This document shows positions 53,685 through 64,000 of a DNA stretch of 64,000 nt, one piece after another. Position 1 is the stretch's first letter, and the number at the start of each line of letters is the position of its first letter. Position numbers and translations under genes: made by a program. The notes beneath the pieces were generated by a model. The model did no database searches, had not been told where the DNA came from, and saw only the letters and a program-made list of their open reading frames with translations. The DNA is from Sphingomonas mollis (GTDB taxonomy: Bacteria > Pseudomonadota > Alphaproteobacteria > Sphingomonadales > Sphingomonadaceae), in assembly GCF_016427505.1 (NCBI RefSeq), contig NZ_JAELXS010000005.1:186001-250000 (forward strand), in the 5' to 3' direction.

Positions 53685-54581
53685 ATGCAGATTTCAACCT
53701 CGTCGTTTTACGACAACACGTCGAAGCGCCTGTCGGCGATGTCGAGCCGCGCATCCACGTTGCAGACCGAGATCGCGACCGGCAAACGCTTCCAGACGCC
53801 CAGCGAAGCGCCCGCGACGTCGCAGCAGATCGCCGAGTTGAACCGCAAGGATGCCGATGCCGCCGTTTATGGCGGTAACCTGACGCTGGCGGGATCGCTG
53901 CTCGATCAGGCGGACGGCGTGCTCGGCCAGATCGGCACGCAGTTGCAGCGTGCGCTTGAGCTGACGACGCAGGCGGCCAACGGCACGCAGACCCCTGCGA
54001 CCCGCAAGATTCTGGGCACCGAACTGGCGTCGATCGTCGATGCCGTCGCCGGCCTTGCCAATATCCGCAACGTCCGCGGCCAGCCGCTGTTCGGGACGCC
54101 CGACGGCGTGCCGGCGGTGACGAAGAACGCCGATGGCAGCTTCGCCTATGCCACGATCAATGTGTCCGAGGTGCCGATCGCCGATGGCCAGACCGTGCAG
54201 GCGACCGAGGGTGCATCGCGCATCTTCAAGCTGGACGGCGGCAAGGACACGCTGAAGATCCTGAGCGATCTGGCCGCCGCATTGCAGGCCGACGGATCGA
54301 CCGGCAAATCCGCGAGCGACGCGCTCGACGACCTGAACGCCGGCATCGAACAGGTGACGGTGGTGCAGGCGTCGGTCGGCGCGCGGTCCGCCCGCGTCGA
54401 ATTGCAGCAGACGCTGCTCGCCACTGCCGATACCGACCGAGCCGCACTGCGATCGAAGCTGGAGGATACCGACGTGACGTCGGCAGTGATCGAATTGCAG
54501 CAGATGATGACCGCCCTGTCGGCGACCCAATCCAGCTTCAGCAAATTGTCGTCGCTGTCGCTGTTCGATTATCTGCGCTGA
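53685..54581 (+). CDS. flgL: Hook-filament junction protein FlgL (HAP3)
   Basis: 298 aa. MQISTSSFYDNTSKRLSAMSSRASTLQTEIATGKRFQTPSEAPATSQQIAELN and C-terminal RSKLEDTDVTSAVIELQQMMTALSATQSSFSKLSSLSLFDYLR are flagellin-like coiled-coil ends typical of FlgL. Five bp after flgK. The flagellin gene itself is outside the window. Confidence 0.94.
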   Translation: MQISTSSFYDNTSKRLSAMSSRASTLQTEIATGKRFQTPSEAPATSQQIAELNRKDADAAVYGGNLTLAGSLLDQADGVLGQIGTQLQRALELTTQAANGTQTPATRKILGTELASIVDAVAGLANIRNVRGQPLFGTPDGVPAVTKNADGSFAYATINVSEVPIADGQTVQATEGASRIFKLDGGKDTLKILSDLAAALQADGSTGKSASDALDDLNAGIEQVTVVQASVGARSARVELQQTLLATADTDRAALRSKLEDTDVTSAVIELQQMMTALSATQSSFSKLSSLSLFDYLR

Positions 54582-54630
54582 ACCGCTTATTATAGGCGCC
54601 CTGCCCGCCCGATGGTAACGGGTTGGCGAG

Positions 54631-54657
54631 GAAATGCGGTTAATCCTTGGCCGACAA
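54631..54657 (+). promoter_or_regulatory. Possible sigma-28 promoter of motAB
   Basis: -10 GCCGACAA (54650-54657) is 7 of 8 to GCCGATAA; 11 bp upstream stands GAAATGCG, poor against TAAAGTTT (only AAA). 37 bp before the motA ATG. Confidence 0.35.
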
Positions 54658-54694
54658 GCCGGGACACGCCCGGCGCAACCGGGAAAAGCGTTTC

Positions 54695-55558
54695 ATGTTT
54701 CCTGCCATCGGCCTCGTCGTTCTGCTCGCCATGGTGTTCGGCGGCTTCGCCATCACCGGCGGGGCGCTCGGCCCCGTCATGCATGCCATTCCACACGAAA
54801 TGCTCATCATCGGCGGTGCTGCCGCCGGTGCGCTCATCATCGGCAATTCGGGCAAGGAGCTGAAGGCCGTCGGCGGCGGTTTGGGCAAGGTGTTCAAGGG
54901 ACCGAAGTACAAGAAGCAGGATTATCTCGACACGATCTTCCTGGTGTCAAAGCTGATGAAGATGCTGCGGATGGAAGGGCCGATCGCGCTGGAACCGCAT
55001 GTCGAGGACCCGCAATCCTCCGCCGTCTTCGCGGAATATCCCAGGCTGCTGAAGGACCATACGCTCATCAACCTGATCGCCGATACGCTGCGGCTGGTCG
55101 TGGTGTCGTCGGGCACGCTGGACGTGCATGCGGTCGAGGAGGTGATGGACCATGCGATCAAGACCCATCATCACGAGGTCGAGGGGCCGCACACCACGCT
55201 GAACAGCCTGGCCGATTCGCTGCCCGCGCTGGGCATCGTCGCGGCGGTGCTGGGCATCGTGAAGACGATGGGATCGATCGACAAACCGCCGACGGTGCTG
55301 GGCGAGATGATCGGATCGGCGCTGGTCGGCACGTTCATGGGCGTGCTGCTCGCCTATGGCATCGTGTCGCCGCTGGCGGGACGGCTGAAGCAGGTGATCG
55401 ATGCCGATGCCGCGATCTACGACGTGGTGAAGCAGATCATCATCGCCTCGCTGCACGGCCACCCCCAGCCGCTGGTCATCGAATCGGCGCGCGCCGGCAT
55501 CCAGCACCGGAACCAGCCCGGCTTTGCCGAGGTCTTCGACGGGCTTCGGGGTAAGTAA
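54695..55558 (+). CDS. motA: Flagellar motor stator protein MotA
   Basis: 287 aa from ATG 54695 (MFPAIGLVVLLAMVFGGFAITGG), GGGAAAAG upstream. Four membrane helices with MLIIGGAAAGALIIGN near 30-45 and LADSLPALGIVAAVLGIVKTMGSIDKPPTVLGEMIGSALVGTFMGVLLAYGIVSPLA near 185-240; the cytoplasmic loop carries charged residues that meet FliG. Standard MotA length, unlike the MotA-like protein at 44955. motB follows after 20 bp. Confidence 0.96.
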   Translation: MFPAIGLVVLLAMVFGGFAITGGALGPVMHAIPHEMLIIGGAAAGALIIGNSGKELKAVGGGLGKVFKGPKYKKQDYLDTIFLVSKLMKMLRMEGPIALEPHVEDPQSSAVFAEYPRLLKDHTLINLIADTLRLVVVSSGTLDVHAVEEVMDHAIKTHHHEVEGPHTTLNSLADSLPALGIVAAVLGIVKTMGSIDKPPTVLGEMIGSALVGTFMGVLLAYGIVSPLAGRLKQVIDADAAIYDVVKQIIIASLHGHPQPLVIESARAGIQHRNQPGFAEVFDGLRGK

Positions 55559-55578
55559 CGTGGGGGGCAAGTAGGGCG

Positions 55579-56487
55579 ATGGCGAAGGCTGCACCGCACG
55601 GGGCGAACGTTCCGCCCAAGGTGATCGTCAAGAAGATCTATATCGAGGGGCATGGCGGCCATCATGGCGGCGCATGGAAGGTGGCCTATGCCGATTTCGT
55701 GACGGCGATGATGGCGTTCTTCCTGCTGCTCTGGCTGCTGGGTGCGACGACCGAGAAACAGCGCAAGGGCATCGCCGACTATTTCGCACCGACGCTGATC
55801 GACACGCATGCGATCGGCATGGGCGGCAGCGGCGTGCTGGGCGGCGAATCGCTGATGTCGAACAACAAGCTGGGGCCGAAGGCCGCCGCCGCCGCGATCG
55901 CCACGGTGGGAATGCCGACGAATCCCGTCAAGGGCGGGCCGCAGGCGGGCATGGGCAAGAAGGGATCGCTGCGCAGCAGTCCTGCCAGCCGGGCCGAGGA
56001 CGCCAAGTCGTTCGAGGAAACCCGCCGTCAGGTGATTGCACGGATCATGAAGTCTGCCGATCTCGCCAAGCTGGCCAAGCATATCCGGTTCGTCCGGACA
56101 TCGGAGGGGATGCGGATCGACCTGGTCGACGATGCCGATTATTCGATGTTCGCCAGCGGCACGACGACGCTCGACACGCGCGCGGCCGAACTAATCGGCA
56201 TGATCGCCGGATCGATCCGCAGCACCGCCAATCCGATCATGATCCGCGGCCATACCGACAGCGTGCCGTATGGCGATCCGCGTGCCATGAACAACTGGAT
56301 GCTGGCGACCGGCCGGGCGGAGGCGACGCGGCGGCGGCTGGCGCTGGGTGGCATTCCCGAGAGCCGGTTCGAACGGATCGAGGGCGTCGCCGACCGCGAG
56401 CCGATGATCGCCGACAATCCCGGCGATCCGCGCAACCGGCGGGTGGCGATCACGCTACTGTATCGGCGGACGACGTTCGGGCAATAG
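55579..56487 (+). CDS. motB: Flagellar motor stator protein MotB
   Basis: 302 aa. The segment KVIVKKIYIEGHGGHHGGAWKVAYADFVTAMMAFFLLLWLLG holds the single helix with proton Asp in YADF; then a linker with plug region (EKQRKGIADYFAP) and an OmpA-like peptidoglycan-binding domain with MIRGHTDSVPYGDPRAMNNWMLATGRAEATRRRLALGG. Complete, so this pair is the main stator. Confidence 0.96.
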   Translation: MAKAAPHGANVPPKVIVKKIYIEGHGGHHGGAWKVAYADFVTAMMAFFLLLWLLGATTEKQRKGIADYFAPTLIDTHAIGMGGSGVLGGESLMSNNKLGPKAAAAAIATVGMPTNPVKGGPQAGMGKKGSLRSSPASRAEDAKSFEETRRQVIARIMKSADLAKLAKHIRFVRTSEGMRIDLVDDADYSMFASGTTTLDTRAAELIGMIAGSIRSTANPIMIRGHTDSVPYGDPRAMNNWMLATGRAEATRRRLALGGIPESRFERIEGVADREPMIADNPGDPRNRRVAITLLYRRTTFGQ

Positions 56488-56509
56488 GCGCGGACGGGTC
56501 GGCGGCGGT

Positions 56510-56572
56510 GGAAAGTCGCTAAAGTCACACCTCCCATGCGCGCGCGATCGTGCGCGGGCGCACGCGCGCGCG
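56510..56572 (+). repeat. GGAAAGTC/AAAGTCACAC intergenic element, copy 3
   Basis: GGAAAGTCGCTAAAGTCACA then CCTCCC and a tail of alternating GC around CGCGCGATCGTGCGCG and GCACGCGCGCGCG. The first 22 bases equal the copy at 9101-9150 read on the other strand. Confidence 0.75.
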
Positions 56573-56752
56573 AGCATTATAGAAGCGCCGGAACCGGCGG
56601 TGAGAAAGAGCAGGTCCAGTCCGCATAATCGATATGGGAGTGTGTAGGACAGATGTTTCGACATCGCAGCGACGGCAGATGGCGCGAACCACCCTCACCC
56701 CTCCGCGGCTTTGCCACTCCCTCCCTCTCGCGGTGGGAGAGGGATAGAATGC

Positions 56753-56790
56753 GAAAACGCCCGCCGGGAAATGTCCCGGCGGGCGTTTTC
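56753..56790. terminator. Bidirectional intrinsic terminator
   Basis: GAAAACGCCCGCCGGGA and TCCCGGCGGGCGTTTTC form a perfect 17-bp stem with a 4-nt loop; the stem has an A run on one side and a T run on the other, so it works for mucR (minus) and for transcripts from motB (plus). Confidence 0.9.
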
Positions 56791-56822
56791 ATGTCCGGCG
56801 GGCGACGACGTGTCGCCAGCCA

Positions 56823-57323
56823 TTATTCGGCGGCGGTGGTTTCCGCCTTGCGACGACGCGGGGCGGCGGCGGGTGCGGCCTCCTCGGTCTTGCGTGCGCC
56901 GGGCTTGCGACCCAGGCCGATCTTCTTGGCCATCGCGCGACGGCTTTCCGAGTAATTCTCGGCAACCATCGGGTAATCGCTCTTCAGGCCGTAACGCTCG
57001 CGATATTCGACGGGCGTCATGCCGTTGGTCGACAGATGGCGACGCAGCGTCTTGTACGGCTTGCCGTCGATCATCGAGATGATGTGATCCTTCGACGCCA
57101 GCGACTTGCGCACGCTGACCGCCGGCGTGTAATCGCCTGCCGGCTCTGCCACGACCGGTGCCGCAACGCCGGTGCCGAGCAATGCCGAGACGGTCTCGTG
57201 CATCTTGCCAAGGAACGCAGGCACCTCTTCCGCCGAAATGCGAGTGTTGGGATTACCCAGCCAAGCAATGGTCAGCTCGGTCGCCAGTTCCACTGCATTG
57301 TTCTCGTACGTATCGTCAGCCAT
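56823..57323 (-). CDS. MucR/Ros family regulator without cysteine
   Basis: 166 aa, AAGGAG before the ATG. ELATELTIAWLGNPNTRISAEEVPAFLGKMHETVSAL is the MucR N-terminal oligomerisation part; KDHIISMIDGKPYKTLRRHLSTNGMTPVEYRERYGLKSDYPMVAENYSESRRAMAKKIGLGR is the DNA-binding part. The usual zinc-binding cysteine of Ros/MucR is missing, as no cysteine occurs in the protein. C-terminus is Lys/Arg/Ala-rich, histone-like. MucR proteins bind AT-rich DNA and silence surface and motility genes; the AT-rich region upstream may be its target. Confidence 0.9.
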   Translation of the reverse strand: MADDTYENNAVELATELTIAWLGNPNTRISAEEVPAFLGKMHETVSALLGTGVAAPVVAEPAGDYTPAVSVRKSLASKDHIISMIDGKPYKTLRRHLSTNGMTPVEYRERYGLKSDYPMVAENYSESRRAMAKKIGLGRKPGARKTEEAAPAAAPRRRKAETTAAE

Positions 57324-57862
57324 CGATAAACTCCTTCTATGCGGCGACCCGTAGCGCCAAGATACGTGGCGTCAACCGATCACGGATGCCTATCGCACAA
57401 CTATTATTTACGTCTGGTGAGCAACCGGCGACTGAAAGCCGATGTTGTTGCGGCCTGCATGGCCACCGTCGATCCCCATACGCAAAGGAATTTCCGTTGC
57501 GATGATGGGATAAGAACGGATCGGCCCTAATTGATATTAAATATGATGGAAAATCAATCGCCGTAGGGAACCGCGTCACTTTACCGCCGGTGTGCGATCT
57601 GATCCCGTCATCTTGCACCGATGATCCATATGGCTGACGATGGTCACCGACCACCCTGGCCAGCCGAACCTATGCTGAAATTCGGTTGTTCCAGCATTTT
57701 ATCCCTGTCTGCCGTGTCATTTTTCCCGCACGAAAATGCTCGTATGCCTTTGCTCGGCATAACTTGTTGTCTTTTTTCAGCGGCTTAGGTCATCGAATAT
57801 TTCTTATTGCGCATTTCGTATAATATATTCCATGATGCTCACAACAATATTGGGGGGCATCC
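57324..57862. other. 539-bp AT-richer divergent gap between mucR and a TonB receptor gene
   Basis: No gene seen. It is clearly richer in A/T than its surroundings, with ATTGAT and ATCAAT facing each other near 57532-57560, T runs near 57709-57726 and 57773-57779, and TATAATATATT at 57818-57828 before the receptor gene. It should hold the promoters of both genes; MucR binding is plausible. Confidence 0.6.
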
Positions 57863-63984
<6,122 letters not shown>

Positions 63985-64000
63985 GGGCCGCGCTTGCCCT

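Larger units (their letters stand above)
56488..56822. other. 335-bp gap between motB and mucR
   Basis: No gene. It contains the GGAAAGTC element with a long alternating CG tract (56510-56572), a CCCTCTC/GAGAGGG hairpin near 56723-56743 and a bidirectional terminator (56753-56790). Confidence 0.7.

Noticed and set aside
54622..54636. TGGCGAG-N3-TGC before motA as a sigma-54 promoter
   Set aside because: The GG to GC spacing is one base short and the -24 box is poor.

Overview
The window reads as chromosomal DNA of a Sphingomonas-like alphaproteobacterium. The evidence is high GC with G/C-ending codons, an alphaproteobacterial DUF1476 (F1-ATPase zeta-type inhibitor) gene, two TonB-dependent receptors, a MucR regulator, a chromosomal flagellar cluster with sigma-54 type promoters, and several intergenic inverted-repeat families of the kind scattered through sphingomonad genomes. 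This assignment is inference; no 16S rRNA, tRNA, CRISPR array, integrase or transposase was seen.

Layout. 1-6962: end of a GGDEF protein, nadA, a DUF4230 membrane protein, an MBL-fold hydrolase, a BlaI/M56 (BlaR1-like) regulatory pair with a large palindromic operator, and a two-domain chromate transporter. 7014-7900: a short patch with lower GC holding an unrecognised gene and a small membrane protein. 8017-12388: monothiol glutaredoxin, BolA, zeta inhibitor, quinone oxidoreductase, and a leuC - 34-codon ORF - leuD operon. 12550-17791: single-domain response regulator, guaA, and the ribosomal alpha operon (rpsM, rpsK, rpoA, rplQ) with unusually structured gaps. 17847-23882: STAS-like protein, an OmpR/EnvZ-type two-component pair and a large hybrid histidine kinase that begins with a ParD-like ribbon-helix-helix antitoxin domain. 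23979-30940: polysaccharide deacetylase and a valine-degradation operon (mmsA, lipoprotein, acyl-CoA dehydrogenase, 3-hydroxyisobutyryl-CoA hydrolase, enoyl-CoA hydratase, mmsB). 31080-39476: TonB receptor, M3 peptidase coupled to a PLP enzyme, PHA-depolymerase-like esterase, MFS exporter.

39532-56487 is a flagellar island. Minus-strand units are: lytic transglycosylase-flhA-fliA; flgM-flgN; and a motA-like/motB-like/flgA unit. The plus-strand run is flgBCDEFGHI, a rod-binding flgJ, flgKL, then motA-motB. Sigma-54 (-24/-12) matches lie before the transglycosylase gene, before the motA-like gene and before flgB, and a sigma-28 match lies before flgM. This gives a readable hierarchy: RpoN drives hook/basal body, export gate and fliA; FliA drives flgM; FlgM would hold FliA in check.

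56753-63984: a bidirectional terminator, a MucR regulator with no cysteine, an AT-rich 539-bp gap, a large TonB-dependent receptor, a terminator and a secreted GH2 beta-galactosidase.

Most noteworthy: the RHH-hybrid kinase fusion with a palindrome in its upstream region; the coupled 34-aa ORF between leuC and leuD; a recurring GGAAAGTC/AAAGTCACAC intergenic element; a second stator pair whose sigma-54 site predicts an almost leaderless mRNA; and an FlgH without any cysteine.
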